Positions 1-9,963 of a stretch of 64,000 nt of DNA are shown in pieces. The notes beneath the pieces are model-generated. The model was not told the origin of the DNA. It did no database searches and saw only the letters and a program-made list of their open reading frames with translations. Origin of the DNA: Methylocystis sp. (GTDB lineage Bacteria; Pseudomonadota; Alphaproteobacteria; Rhizobiales; Beijerinckiaceae); assembly GCF_021731785.1 (NCBI RefSeq), contig NZ_JAKFWS010000041.1, positions 96,689-160,688 on the forward strand, written 5' to 3'. The translations under genes and the position numbers were made by a program. The first letter of the stretch is position 1, and every line of letters begins with the position of its first letter.

Positions 1-643
1 ACGTTTTGTCGAGGCGCGTCGTCACGATCTCATCGGCGTCGCTGCGTTCTCGACCGCGCCGATGCTGGTGACTCCGATCACGGATCATATCGACGCTACC
101 GAAGCCGCGATCGACGCGATCGATCGGCCCGGCCTCGACTATACCAATATCGCCCGCGGTCTCGCGATGGCGCTGTCGATGTTCAAGACCAGCGAAGCCG
201 ATCTGTCGCGTGCGGTCCTGCTCATATCGGACGGCGCCGGCGTCATCGATCCCAAGCAGCGCGACGATCTGAAGGCGGAATTCCGCAAGACCAATGTCAG
301 CCTCTACTGGCTATTTTTGCGCACCGAAGGCAGTCGAGGCATTTCCGACCAATCAGCGGGCGACGACGAGTCGCCGCAAGCCGCGCCGGAGCGGCATCTC
401 GACCTTTTCTTCAGATCCCTCGGCGTTCCCTACCGGGCCTTTGAGGTTGAAAGCGCCGAAGCGACGGAGGAAGCGCTCAAGCAGATTGACCGTCTCGAAC
501 GCCATCCCGTTCGCTACGTCGAAACAATGCCGCGCACTGATCTGAGCGCGTCGGCTTTCGCGCTGGCGCTTGTCGCCACGGCGTTGCTTATCGTCGCAAA
601 GCTCGCCGAAGTCGGCTTGGGCGTCAATGGCGGCGCGCGATGA
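1..643 (+). CDS. mxaC: MxaC-like von Willebrand factor A protein, 5' truncated by window edge
   Basis: Frame open from base 2 (RFVEARRHDLIGVAAFSTAPMLV...); vWA-like; followed by mxaK/L/D-like genes in the known mxaFJGIRSACKLDEH order. Confidence 0.8.
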   Translation, partial: RFVEARRHDLIGVAAFSTAPMLVTPITDHIDATEAAIDAIDRPGLDYTNIARGLAMALSMFKTSEADLSRAVLLISDGAGVIDPKQRDDLKAEFRKTNVSLYWLFLRTEGSRGISDQSAGDDESPQAAPERHLDLFFRSLGVPYRAFEVESAEATEEALKQIDRLERHPVRYVETMPRTDLSASAFALALVATALLIVAKLAEVGLGVNGGAR

Positions 644-1248
644 CGCTTCTGATCACCCGCGCCGCATCCTTGCATGCCAGAGTCACGGCGCTCTGGCGTG
701 AAACGAGATCGTCGCTACTCGTCGCGCTCTGCCTCGCGCTTGTCATGGCGGCGGCCGCCGCGCTCATCGACTGGCGCCGCGCCGTCGCCGCCAATGATGC
801 GATCGAAGCGCTGCGGCAGGGCCGCGACATCGCCGTTGACGCCAACGCCATGCCTGAAACGCTTCTTGCCCGCACCGTCTTTCTTGTGAAGCGAAGCGAA
901 ATCGACCGAGCCCGCGCAATGGTGGAGGCGCTCGATCGGAGCGCGAGCATCGATATGCGTGCGCGCGGACATTACCTACTGGCCAATGCGCTGCTGCGTA
1001 AGGCGTTCGACCAAATCGAACGGTCCGAATTCGATGCGGCCAATCCCTTCGTCAACCTCGCCAAGCGGGAATATCGCCGCGCGCTGCAACTCGCGCCCGA
1101 CGACTGGAACGCCAAATACAATATGGATGTCGCCGCGCGGCTTGTCCGAGACTTTCCGGATTTTGAAAGAAAGGGCGGCGACGAACTGAGCGCCGATCCA
1201 AAAAAACTCTGGACCGATATTCCCGGCAAGCCGAAGGGTCTGCCGTGA
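640..1248 (+). CDS. mxaK: MxaK-like methanol oxidation accessory protein
   Basis: N-terminal TM plus TPR-like helical protein between mxaC and mxaL; 4-bp overlap with the upstream gene. Confidence 0.75.
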   Translation: MTLLITRAASLHARVTALWRETRSSLLVALCLALVMAAAAALIDWRRAVAANDAIEALRQGRDIAVDANAMPETLLARTVFLVKRSEIDRARAMVEALDRSASIDMRARGHYLLANALLRKAFDQIERSEFDAANPFVNLAKREYRRALQLAPDDWNAKYNMDVAARLVRDFPDFERKGGDELSADPKKLWTDIPGKPKGLP

Positions 1249-2243
1249 TGCGCCCGGACCTGCGCGATTCACGGCTCATCCTGCTCATGCTGGCGATGCT
1301 GTCGCTCGTCGCCACCTTCCTTGCGCCAAAGATCGCGACGCAACGTCCGTCTTTCGATTTCCTTGCCGTCGTCGACATCACGGGCAGCATGAACGTTCGT
1401 GATTATTCGGCGTCCGGCCTGCCGGTCAGCCGCCTCGACGCCGTAAAGACGGCGCTTCGCGCGCTGCTGGCGGAATTGCCCTGTCCATCGCATATCGGTC
1501 TCGGAGTCTTCAGCGAACGCAGAACATTCCTGTTGTTCGAACCAATCGACGTTTGCCGCGACTTTGCGCCGCTCGATGCCTCGATCGAGGCGCTCGATTG
1601 GCGCATGGCCTGGGAAGGCGACAGCCGCGTGTCCGCTGGACTGTTTCGCGCAATCGACATGGCGCGCGAATTGAAGAGCGATTTGCTGTTCTTCACGGAC
1701 GGGCAGGAGGCGCCGCCGCCGCCGGCCCGCGGCGCGCCGACATTTGACGGGCGCGCCAGCGAGGTGCACGGCCTCATCGTCGGCGTCGGCGGCTATGAGC
1801 TTTCGCCAATTCCGAAGTTCGACGATCGGGGCCGCGAGATTGGATTCCTCGGCGTCGACGACGTTCCGCACGAGAGTCGTTTCGGCCTTCCGCCCGAAGG
1901 CGCCGAGCGGCGCGAGGGCTACAATGCGCGTAACGCTCCCTTCGGCGCAGCGGCGGCGGTCGGAGTCGAACATCTGTCTTCCGTAAAGGAAGACTATCTG
2001 CGTTCGCTCGCCGAAAAGACCGGTCTCGCCTACGCGCATCTCGAAGACGGAAGGCGGCTGTGGACCGACTATGCCGCGGTCGCTTCCCTGCGGCCGCGCA
2101 AAGCCGCGTTCGATCTACGTCCGCTCTTGGGCGCAGCGGCTGCGCTTTTTTGCTTTCTTGCCGCCGCCGGACCTTTGCTCGCCCGGGCTTTCCTCCGCGC
2201 ACGACAAGCGCGCTTCCACCGTCATCTGCAACCAGGGAGATAA
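1245..2243 (+). CDS. mxaL: MxaL-like vWA-domain protein
   Basis: vWA MIDAS motif (VDITGSMNVRDY), C-terminal TM, operon position. Confidence 0.8.
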   Translation: MMRPDLRDSRLILLMLAMLSLVATFLAPKIATQRPSFDFLAVVDITGSMNVRDYSASGLPVSRLDAVKTALRALLAELPCPSHIGLGVFSERRTFLLFEPIDVCRDFAPLDASIEALDWRMAWEGDSRVSAGLFRAIDMARELKSDLLFFTDGQEAPPPPARGAPTFDGRASEVHGLIVGVGGYELSPIPKFDDRGREIGFLGVDDVPHESRFGLPPEGAERREGYNARNAPFGAAAAVGVEHLSSVKEDYLRSLAEKTGLAYAHLEDGRRLWTDYAAVASLRPRKAAFDLRPLLGAAAALFCFLAAAGPLLARAFLRARQARFHRHLQPGR

Positions 2244-2245
2244 AG

Positions 2246-2770
2246 ATGAAAAAACTGCTGGGGCTCTTCGCCCTTCTGATTTGCGCGCCAGCGCTCGCGC
2301 ATGGGCCGACGCCGATCAAGATCGACGAGTCCATTGTCATCGCCGCCGATCCGAAAGCCGTGTGGGCCGTCGCCGGAAAGTTCGACGGGCTCGCGAAATG
2401 GCATCCCGACATTCAATCGGTCAAGGCGACTGGCGGGGACGCGGCGGGCGCGGAACGCGAAATTGCTTTCAAGAAGGGCGGCGTTCTGAAGGAAGGTCTC
2501 GACGAATATGACCCGGGCGCGTTCAAACTGTCCTGGCGCATGTCCGATCCGAATCTCGATGCGATGCCTGCGAGTTCCTACACGCTGACGTTCATGATCG
2601 AGCCCGCGCCGGCAGGCGGGAGCCTGGTGAAATGGTACGGCCGACTCTATCGCGGCGATACGAGCAATGAGCCTCCGGAAAACCTCAACGACGACGCAGC
2701 GCGCGCTGCGATGTCGAGCTTCTTGCACGACGGCCTCCAAGGCCTGAAGAAGAAGATGGAAGGGAAATAG
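2246..2770 (+). CDS. mxaD: MxaD-like periplasmic SRPBCC-fold protein
   Basis: Signal peptide MKKLLGLFALLICAPALA then SRPBCC-like domain; start at ATG 2246 inside the longer track ORF. Confidence 0.8.
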   Translation: MKKLLGLFALLICAPALAHGPTPIKIDESIVIAADPKAVWAVAGKFDGLAKWHPDIQSVKATGGDAAGAEREIAFKKGGVLKEGLDEYDPGAFKLSWRMSDPNLDAMPASSYTLTFMIEPAPAGGSLVKWYGRLYRGDTSNEPPENLNDDAARAAMSSFLHDGLQGLKKKMEGK

Positions 2771-2778
2771 CCGCAGCG

Positions 2779-3288
2779 ATGCGATTTGGCGCAGCGATCA
2801 TTTTCGCGGGCGTCTGCGCGCTCCTGGCCGCTTGCGGCGAAGAGAAGCGCAGCGCCGAACAAGACGACATGATCGAACCGTATAGCGGCAAGGGCGCCAA
2901 TAATTGGCTGCGCGCCGCTGACCATACGGAGCCGGCGCTCTGGCTCGCTCGACGCGAAGCCGGCGGCGCCGCCGTCAGGGAACGCGCGCCGGCGGTGGAG
3001 CGAATACGAGCGGCTCTGCTCTCGGCGCGGGCGCATGTCCTGGAGACCGACCGTATGCTGGCCAACCGCACCGCTCAGCTCGGACAGATGCTGGCGGACG
3101 ATGGCCATGCGGAGGACTTCGCACAGTTGATCAGCTCTCTTGTCGACGTCGCGGCGGCGGCGGGACAAAAGCAGACCTATGGCGAGCTTTGCCAGCACTA
3201 TTACAATCTGCGCCATGCCGGAATTGAACGCGACGCGGCGCTTGCCGCGCTCGCTTCGCGCTACAGCGCGCAAAAGCAATTCAGGTAG
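2779..3288 (+). CDS. Lipoprotein at the MxaH position of the mxa cluster
   Basis: Lipobox ALLAACGE; follows mxaD; assignment by synteny only. Confidence 0.5.
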   Translation: MRFGAAIIFAGVCALLAACGEEKRSAEQDDMIEPYSGKGANNWLRAADHTEPALWLARREAGGAAVRERAPAVERIRAALLSARAHVLETDRMLANRTAQLGQMLADDGHAEDFAQLISSLVDVAAAAGQKQTYGELCQHYYNLRHAGIERDAALAALASRYSAQKQFR

Positions 3289-3293
3289 CGCGC

Positions 3294-3953
3294 CTAAACA
3301 AGCTTCATCGCAACCTTGTTTTCGACGGCGATGCGCAGAAGGTCCGCCTTCGAGCGCGCGCCGAGCTTGCGCTTCAGCAAAATGCAATTGTTCGCGACAG
3401 TCTTGTAGGAGACCTTCAGAATATGCGCGATTTCCGTCATGTCCTTGCCGTCGGCGAGATTGCGCAGGATTTCAATTTCCCGACCGTTGAGGGCGTCGAG
3501 TGGGTTGCTGGCGCGACTCTGATCGGCAAAGGCGAGCTTCAGCGCAAAAGCGTTCGACAGATAGCGCTCGCCAGCCGCCGCCGCGCGAATAGCCTTGATG
3601 AAGACCCGCGGGTCCTCATTCTTGGCGACGTAACCGCGCGCGCCGCCTTCGATGGCGCGCGCCGCAAAAACCGGATCGCCATTCATGGTGAAGACGATGA
3701 TCTTGGCGTCCGCGTCACGCTTTAAAATCCGGCGCAGCAGTTCGAAGCCAGAGACGCCAGGAAGATTGATGTCGAGCACAACAACGTCGGGCGCCGCGGC
3801 AGCATAGGCGTCAAGCGCCTCGTCGGCGTTGTGCGCCTCGAGCACTTCGATGTCCTTGTGTCCCGAAAGCATGCCGCGGCAGCCCTCGATCACCATGGGA
3901 TGGTCGTCGACGATGAGAACGCGCATTGTTTTTTCGCTTGTTTTGATAGCCAA
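3294..3953 (-). CDS. NarL/LuxR-type response regulator (MxaB/MoxX-like)
   Basis: Receiver (VVVLDINLPGVSG) plus LuxR HTH (LNGREIEILRNLADGKDMTEIAHILKVSYKTV). Confidence 0.85.
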   Translation of the reverse strand: MAIKTSEKTMRVLIVDDHPMVIEGCRGMLSGHKDIEVLEAHNADEALDAYAAAAPDVVVLDINLPGVSGFELLRRILKRDADAKIIVFTMNGDPVFAARAIEGGARGYVAKNEDPRVFIKAIRAAAAGERYLSNAFALKLAFADQSRASNPLDALNGREIEILRNLADGKDMTEIAHILKVSYKTVANNCILLKRKLGARSKADLLRIAVENKVAMKLV

Positions 3954-4043
3954 AACTTATGATGTGGGAACCGCCAGTCTTGTCAATCGATCGTCTATGA
4001 TCGTCAACGGCAAAGCGCGGGATGGCGGACGAGGGCGCTTATC

Positions 4044-5432
4044 ATGCTCGGTTTTTCGCTTAAGGCCAGACTGGGGTGGCTGATCGGCGTCGTGCTCGTC
4101 GCGACGCTGCTCATCAATCTTGCGATTCAGCTTCTTCATGCAGGACCACGGGTCCGCGCGGAAGCGGGAAGCAATCTCAGATTGATGCGGGAAGTTGTCT
4201 TGACGACGATAGCAAATCTTCCCGAGAACGAAGATCCGGCGCCGGCGCTGCGGCGTCTTTATGCGTCGCTCGGCAATCTTCGCCATTCGGATGTAGAGAT
4301 TGTCGCCGCCAATGAATCCCCGCCTACGGATTGGCTCGAAAAGATTCGCCATTCCGATCGTGGCGTTCCGGAATGGTTTGTGAAGCTGGTTGGCGCCGCG
4401 CCGAGGGTATTGACGATCCCCGTGATCGTCGGCGGACGCGCATACAGCAATATCTTGGTGATCTCGAACCCATTCGACGAACTCGGAGAGATCTGGTCGG
4501 ACATGGTGTGGCTTGCGGCCATCAGCCTTGCGGTCACCATCGTCTTCCTGACGCTTGTTCTCCTGTTCCTGCGTTATTCGCTTGCGCCCTTCGACGCCTT
4601 GAAGTCCGGCCTTGCGCAGTTGGAGGCGGGCAAGAGCGGCGTTCGCCTGTCGCTCGGCGGGGCGACCGAATTCAAATCGATAGCGGCGGCGCTGAATTCG
4701 CTCGGCGCGACGCTCGACCGCGTCAAGCAGGAAAATCGCGAACTCGTCGACAGGCTCCTTCAGGTTCAGGAAGACGAACGCAAGGACATCGCCCGCGATC
4801 TGCATGACGAGGCGGGTCCCTGCCTGTTCTCGATTCGCGCGACGTCCGCGACTTTACATGAGCTTGTGTCACACCCATCGCCTGATATTGGCCGCTTGAG
4901 GCAGATGAGCTCGTTGATCGACAAGGCCAGCGAGTCGCTCCAGTCCCTGTTCAGAGGCTTGCTCGACCGGCTGCGGCCAAAGGGTCTCGAAGAGCTTGGT
5001 CTGGAGCCGGCGCTGAAGGCGCTCTTCGCGTCATGGGCGCTTACCCATCCCGAGGTCGATCTGCGGCTCGTCGTTCGCCATGATCTTTCTCCGCTCGATG
5101 AGGAGACGGCGCTCGCGGTCTATCGCGTCGTGCAGGAGGCGGTGACCAATATATTTCGTCACTCCGGCGCGAACAGGGGCGAGGTCACGCTGGAATTCGG
5201 ATTGGACGCGCCGGCGGACTCGCATGAGCTCGACGGGGAAGCGCCGCCGCAGCTCAAAATCGCCATTGAGGACAATGGCGTTGGCATTTCGGAAGGCTTC
5301 GTCCCCGGCATGGGACTGCTCGGTATGAATGAACGCGTGCGCGCGCTTGGCGGCGCGCAACGTATCGAAAGGCCGCAGTCCGGCGGCACGCGGATCATTG
5401 TGTCGATTCCCCTGCGCGACGACGGCGAATGA
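4044..5432 (+). CDS. HisKA_3-type sensor histidine kinase, divergent from the response regulator
   Basis: DERKDIARDLHDEAGPCLFSIRA H-box and HATPase C-terminus (IEDNGVGISEG...GMGLLGMNERV). Confidence 0.85.
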   Translation: MLGFSLKARLGWLIGVVLVATLLINLAIQLLHAGPRVRAEAGSNLRLMREVVLTTIANLPENEDPAPALRRLYASLGNLRHSDVEIVAANESPPTDWLEKIRHSDRGVPEWFVKLVGAAPRVLTIPVIVGGRAYSNILVISNPFDELGEIWSDMVWLAAISLAVTIVFLTLVLLFLRYSLAPFDALKSGLAQLEAGKSGVRLSLGGATEFKSIAAALNSLGATLDRVKQENRELVDRLLQVQEDERKDIARDLHDEAGPCLFSIRATSATLHELVSHPSPDIGRLRQMSSLIDKASESLQSLFRGLLDRLRPKGLEELGLEPALKALFASWALTHPEVDLRLVVRHDLSPLDEETALAVYRVVQEAVTNIFRHSGANRGEVTLEFGLDAPADSHELDGEAPPQLKIAIEDNGVGISEGFVPGMGLLGMNERVRALGGAQRIERPQSGGTRIIVSIPLRDDGE

Positions 5433-5575
5433 TCTGGCGAAGTCGCGGCCGTCGCGACCCGGATCGGGAACTTCCGGCAAGAGAAATGATGAAAGTTTGA
5501 AGGTGAAAAGCTGCGGTCCCCTCATTATTCTCGACCGAAACCGCCGTCGCGGCGGATATCTGGAGGAGGAACGCC

Positions 5576-5653
5576 ATGGCATGGACACAACCCACGATCG
5601 TCGAAATCTGCGTCGGCATGGAAATCACCAGCTACGAATCAGCTGAGTTCTGA
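5576..5653 (+). CDS. pqqA: PqqA, pyrroloquinoline quinone precursor peptide (25 aa)
   Basis: MAWTQPTIVEICVGMEITSYESAEF*; carries the conserved E-x3-Y (EITSY); RBS ggaggaa upstream; too short for the ORF track. Confidence 0.9.
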   Translation: MAWTQPTIVEICVGMEITSYESAEF

Positions 5654-6039
5654 CCGGCCGTTTGGCGGTCCCAGCGCTGCATTAGGTCGGCGAATGGGAA
5701 CGCAGCTCAGTAGCGCCAAATAGTCTTGATGCGCGAAGCGGCGCGTCGCCTCGGCGGCGTCGCCCCTCATTTGTTCACAGCGATGCTCGATCCTGCGCGC
5801 CAACTCGGGCGGCGCAGTGGCTCCGCGTCGTCGCTCGTCGACGCGTCGAACCCTTTCCAAACATGCCGATAGCAGCGGCGTTAGCCGAAAGCGCCGCCGG
5901 GCTGGTCGCGCAAAGTTTTTGGCGCTCAGCCGCATTTGCTGCTAGCATATTGTTTTTGAACGGCTCCGCCTTTCAGAACGCTTGCCCTCGGAAAAATTGC
6001 TCCTAATCTGGAGACAATCGAACCGCCGAGGAGAAGGGC

Positions 6040-6309
6040 ATGGCGTCCAGCGGCTTCCATTTGCAGCTCAAAGGATACGGCCTGACCACGGCGAATATCC
6101 TCTATCGCCTCCCGGACTATCCTAAGATCATTCAATCTTACGTCTGGCAGGAATATGATCTCCATCCGGACTTCCCCGAGTTGCGCAAATTTCTCGATTT
6201 CTGGATGCACAGCCTCGATGGTCCGCTCCATTCCGTCATCGTCGCGCATTCAAACCTGATCAAGCCTGCCGAGTTGAAGCTCATGGACGGCGAATTTAAA
6301 GTGCAGTGA
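6040..6309 (+). CDS. usg: Usg family protein
   Basis: LQLKGYGLTTANILYRLPDYP...YVWQEYDLHPDFPELRKFLDFW...LDGPLHSV is the Usg signature. Confidence 0.85.
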   Translation: MASSGFHLQLKGYGLTTANILYRLPDYPKIIQSYVWQEYDLHPDFPELRKFLDFWMHSLDGPLHSVIVAHSNLIKPAELKLMDGEFKVQ

Positions 6310-6467
6310 GCAGGGGTCCAATTTCGATCCCCGGCGTTTTTGCGCGAATGACCTTCCCCGCAACCTCGCGGCCCCGGAATGCGCTTGCATTGGGCCAGAG
6401 TTCGAGCCGCCTTGCGAAACGAGCTTCGGCGAGACAAAATCGCTGAAGTTTCAGAGCGAGGCGCGCC

Positions 6468-6923
6468 GTGAGCGATGAGAAAGACGCAAAATCTTGGATG
6501 GGTCCGTTGGAAGCGGCCGCACTGATCGCCGTCGTGGCCGCGGCTTTCTTTCTGGCGCGGCAGACTCGCGAAAGCCTTTCCCTGGATGAAGACCCCGAAC
6601 CGCTCTCGCTGACCTTGGAGCGCGAAGCGGCCGAGGTGAACGCGACCCTTCCCGAAATGGTGAGCGACGGCGTTCGCCTGGACAAGGCGACCGCAGGCCC
6701 AGGCAACGCCTTCAATTACAATTATACGATCGTCGACGACGAAGCCGCCCGGACTCTGGTCGGCAACCCCAAGAAGCTCGCTCAATTGCAGACCCAGCTG
6801 CAGGAGCGTGTTTGCCTGACGATGTCGCATCGTCGCGCGAGCGGCGCGATCATTCGATATTCTCTGAAAGACAATGAAGGCAAGACGATCGCCGACGTCG
6901 CAATCGACGCGGGGGACTGCTGA
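6468..6923 (+). CDS. Hypothetical single-TM protein
   Basis: ORF of 151 aa with N-terminal TM; no family recognised. Confidence 0.5.
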   Translation: MSDEKDAKSWMGPLEAAALIAVVAAAFFLARQTRESLSLDEDPEPLSLTLEREAAEVNATLPEMVSDGVRLDKATAGPGNAFNYNYTIVDDEAARTLVGNPKKLAQLQTQLQERVCLTMSHRRASGAIIRYSLKDNEGKTIADVAIDAGDC

Positions 6924-7057
6924 GAGGGACGGCACCGGCTTTGGGTGCGCGATCGGCTGAAGGCTCAGGCGGACGCTTTTTTTTGCCAATCGCGCCGCGA
7001 TGTTGAGCGCCGGCTCAGCGCCGTTCGCTTGCCGACGCACCCGCGACGCCGGGAAAG

Positions 7058-8881
7058 TCAGAACTTCTTGACTTCGACGCGGAGCTTTTGCAGCGCATAG
7101 CCGATTTGGCGCGGAGTCAGTCCGAGCAGCCGCGCCGCCTTCGCCTTCACCCAGCCGGCGCGCTCCATCGCGTCGATGAGACGGTCGCGGTCCGAACGCG
7201 CGTCCCGCTCGGCGGCGACGTAATTTTGGGGGAGGGGAGAGGCGTCGTCGGCCTGAGAGTCGGCGTCGACGCGCTCGCTCGCCGTGGGGAACGCCGGCGA
7301 AGCCAGGCGGTCGCGCGGAGGTGCCAAGGCGGCGACGGCCCCTGCAGGCGCCGAACGTTCCAGCGAGCCGCTCCAGAGCACTGAGGAGAGACAGCCGTCG
7401 TTGCGACAGGAGAAGTCCCTGTCGGTAATGACGCTGCCTTGCGCGAGGGTCGCCGTGCGGAACACGCAGTTTTCCAGCTCTCTGATGTTGCCGGGAAAGG
7501 CGCAGGCGTTGAGCACTTGCAAGGCCGAGTCGGAAAAGCTCAGCCGCCCGCCTTGCTCCGCGTTGAAGCGGCGCAGGAATTCATTGGCGAGAGGCTCCAT
7601 ATCGCCCTTGCGGTCGCGCAGCGGCGGTAGGAAGATCGGCACGACGCTGATGCGGTAGTACAGATCGGCGCGAAATTCGTTGCGCTTGACCGCTTCTTCG
7701 AGATTTTTATTCGTCGCGCAGACGAGACGGACGTCCACCTTCAAGGTGCGCGCGCCGCCCACGCGTTCGAATTCGCCCTCCTGCAAAACGCGCAACAGCT
7801 TGGCCTGGAAGGCCGGCGTGATCTCGCCGATCTCGTCGAGAAACAAGGTGCCGCCGTCCGCCAGTTCGAAACGGCCTTTGCGCATGTTGACTGCGCCGGT
7901 GAAGGCTCCGCGCTCATGGCCGAAGAGCTCCGACTCGAGCACGCTTTCGGGGAGAGCCGCGCAATTGAGCTTGACGAAGGGTTTTGACCGGCGCGGCGAG
8001 AGATTGTGTATCGCCGCGGCGAACAGTTCTTTGCCCGTGCCCGACTCGCCGCGCAGGAGAACCGTCGACTTGGCCTTGGCGACAACGCGGATTTTCTCGA
8101 TCACTGCGCGCAACGCCGGGCTGCTGCCGACCACGCCTTTGACGCCGTTGATCTTGGTTTCGGCGTGCGGCAGGCGGTCGCCTTTTTCGAGCCAGGCCTT
8201 TTCCTGCATTAAGCGTTCGCGGTCGCGCGCGATAAGCTTGTGCAGCCGCAAGGTCTGGCCGACGAGATTGGCGATCATCGTCAGGAAGCGCACGTCATGA
8301 TCGAACAGAGTAATCGAACGCTCGTCGTAGACGCGATCCACCGTCAGCGTGCCGACGACGGCGTCGCCGTCCTTGATCGGCACGCCGATCAGCGAGAAGG
8401 TTCTTCCGTCGCTCGGTCCCCATTCGGAAAGGTCGGAGCCTTCAAAGAGCGGCGAAGTTGCGACATTTTCGACGACGAGCGGCATTTTCGTCGCGACGAT
8501 TTGCCCGACGGCGCGTTCGGGAAGTCGCTCGAAGAAACGCTTGGCGGAGTCTTCGCTCCAACCGGATCCGACCACAACCTCCGGCTCGCCCGACGCATCG
8601 AGCAACGCGATCAAGCCATGGCGCATGTCAAGAAAACTCGACAGTAGCGCCAGCACGCCGGCCAGCGTGCTTTCCAGACGGTTTGGCGACGCCAGGAGCT
8701 TCGAGATTTCGTAAATGCCGACGAGAGCGGTGTTTCTCACGTCGAATTCGCGCGCCTTCGGCGCGCTCGCGCCGCCTGCCAGCTGCAAACCCATACGTTC
8801 GTGCCTCACGACATGCGTGGGTGTTCTCGAATTATTCGACGCAAACATCGTGCCATACTCCTTCCAGCCGTTGCCGCGCAA
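7058..8881 (-). CDS. nifA: NifA, sigma-54-dependent nitrogen fixation activator
   Basis: GAF domain, AAA+ with GAFTGA, interdomain Cys segment, C-terminal Fis-type HTH (AKAARLLGLTPRQIGYAL). Confidence 0.9.
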   Translation of the reverse strand: MRGNGWKEYGTMFASNNSRTPTHVVRHERMGLQLAGGASAPKAREFDVRNTALVGIYEISKLLASPNRLESTLAGVLALLSSFLDMRHGLIALLDASGEPEVVVGSGWSEDSAKRFFERLPERAVGQIVATKMPLVVENVATSPLFEGSDLSEWGPSDGRTFSLIGVPIKDGDAVVGTLTVDRVYDERSITLFDHDVRFLTMIANLVGQTLRLHKLIARDRERLMQEKAWLEKGDRLPHAETKINGVKGVVGSSPALRAVIEKIRVVAKAKSTVLLRGESGTGKELFAAAIHNLSPRRSKPFVKLNCAALPESVLESELFGHERGAFTGAVNMRKGRFELADGGTLFLDEIGEITPAFQAKLLRVLQEGEFERVGGARTLKVDVRLVCATNKNLEEAVKRNEFRADLYYRISVVPIFLPPLRDRKGDMEPLANEFLRRFNAEQGGRLSFSDSALQVLNACAFPGNIRELENCVFRTATLAQGSVITDRDFSCRNDGCLSSVLWSGSLERSAPAGAVAALAPPRDRLASPAFPTASERVDADSQADDASPLPQNYVAAERDARSDRDRLIDAMERAGWVKAKAARLLGLTPRQIGYALQKLRVEVKKF

Positions 8882-9187
8882 AATAAGGAACTGCGACGGC
8901 AGCCAGCCGGCGACGGCTTGCGCTCTTTGCTGAAATCTTGCGCCTTTTGCCGACTCTTCCGGCGCCGTCGAGACGCCTGCCGCCGAGGTTTCCGACGCGC
9001 TGGACCGCTGAGGGTCGTTTACCTGTAATATGCGTCGCGCGTCGCCGATGATAGTGATGAAATTGCGCAGTCACATTTCATCGAAGGAAGGCTGGAACAG
9101 CAGTCCATCATTGCGTCGCCGCTCGATAGACGTTAAGCGCCGTCGAGAATAGGCGATAACTGATTCTACTTCTTAGGAGCCGATGCG

Positions 9188-9394
9188 ATGAAGATTTCCG
9201 CACGCAATTCCCTGCCCGGCACGGTTAAGCACATCCAGAAGGGCGCGACCACGGCGCATGTGACGATAGACGTCAACGGCTTGACGGTCACAGCGTCAAT
9301 CACCAATGAGTCCGTCGATGAACTTGGGCTTCGCGAAGGTTCGAAAGTCCAAGCTGTCATCAAGTCGTCGGACGTGATGATCGCGGTCGACTAG
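9188..9394 (+). CDS. Molbindin/Mop-domain (TOBE) molybdate-binding protein
   Basis: MKISARNSLPGTVKHIQKGATTAHVTIDV...ITNESVDELGLREGSKVQAVIKSSDVMIAV. Confidence 0.9.
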   Translation: MKISARNSLPGTVKHIQKGATTAHVTIDVNGLTVTASITNESVDELGLREGSKVQAVIKSSDVMIAVD

Positions 9395-9415
9395 CGCAGA
9401 GTGTGACGAAGCCCA

Positions 9416-9841
9416 TTAGGCGGGAACGCGCGACGGCTTGCCGTCGGCGCCGGTGAAGGGAAATAGCCCGGCCTGAAAACATTGGGTCATGTGCGCGGCT
9501 CTGGCGATCGCCTGTTCGGCCTGGGTCTCGGGCAACGCCTCCGCAGCGGTCTCGCTAAAGAGTTCGAGCCAGCGCGTAAAATGCACGGGCTCGATCGGTA
9601 GATTGATGTGCGCGGCGAAGGGGTGGCCCTGGTAACGCTCAGTGTTGAGCAGGGCTTTGGACCAGAAATTCGCCACGATCGCCATGTGCCCGTCGAGATC
9701 GTCTATCGCCGCAAAGACTGGGCCTAACAGCGGGTCTTTGGCGCCGCTGGCGTAGAAGCGGCGCACGCAGTCATCAATCGCGGCCTCCAATTTTTCGCGT
9801 TCGGCGGCGTCCTCGATCGGCGGAATGACGGCGGGCTCCAT
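9416..9841 (-). CDS. Group III truncated hemoglobin
   Basis: FYASGAKDPLLGPVF...HMAIVANFWSKALLNTERYQGHPFAAH...HFTRWLELF. Confidence 0.85.
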   Translation of the reverse strand: MEPAVIPPIEDAAEREKLEAAIDDCVRRFYASGAKDPLLGPVFAAIDDLDGHMAIVANFWSKALLNTERYQGHPFAAHINLPIEPVHFTRWLELFSETAAEALPETQAEQAIARAAHMTQCFQAGLFPFTGADGKPSRVPA

Positions 9842-9963
9842 AGCGTTCTCCCTGCAATGATTAGCGTTTGCGCCGACGCTCGCGCGACTCGCGAAAAAGC
9901 GGATGCCGGTTTCCTGCGCAAAGCGCGCTTCAAGCCGTGAGATTGATCAATTGATCTACAATC

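Noticed and set aside
5639-5935. 98-aa minus-strand ORF after pqqA
   Set aside because: No recognisable family or RBS; could be real but evidence is insufficient.
9001-9187. Sigma-54 (-24/-12) promoter upstream of the molbindin gene
   Set aside because: Closest match (TGGAAC...TTGC) has the wrong spacing.
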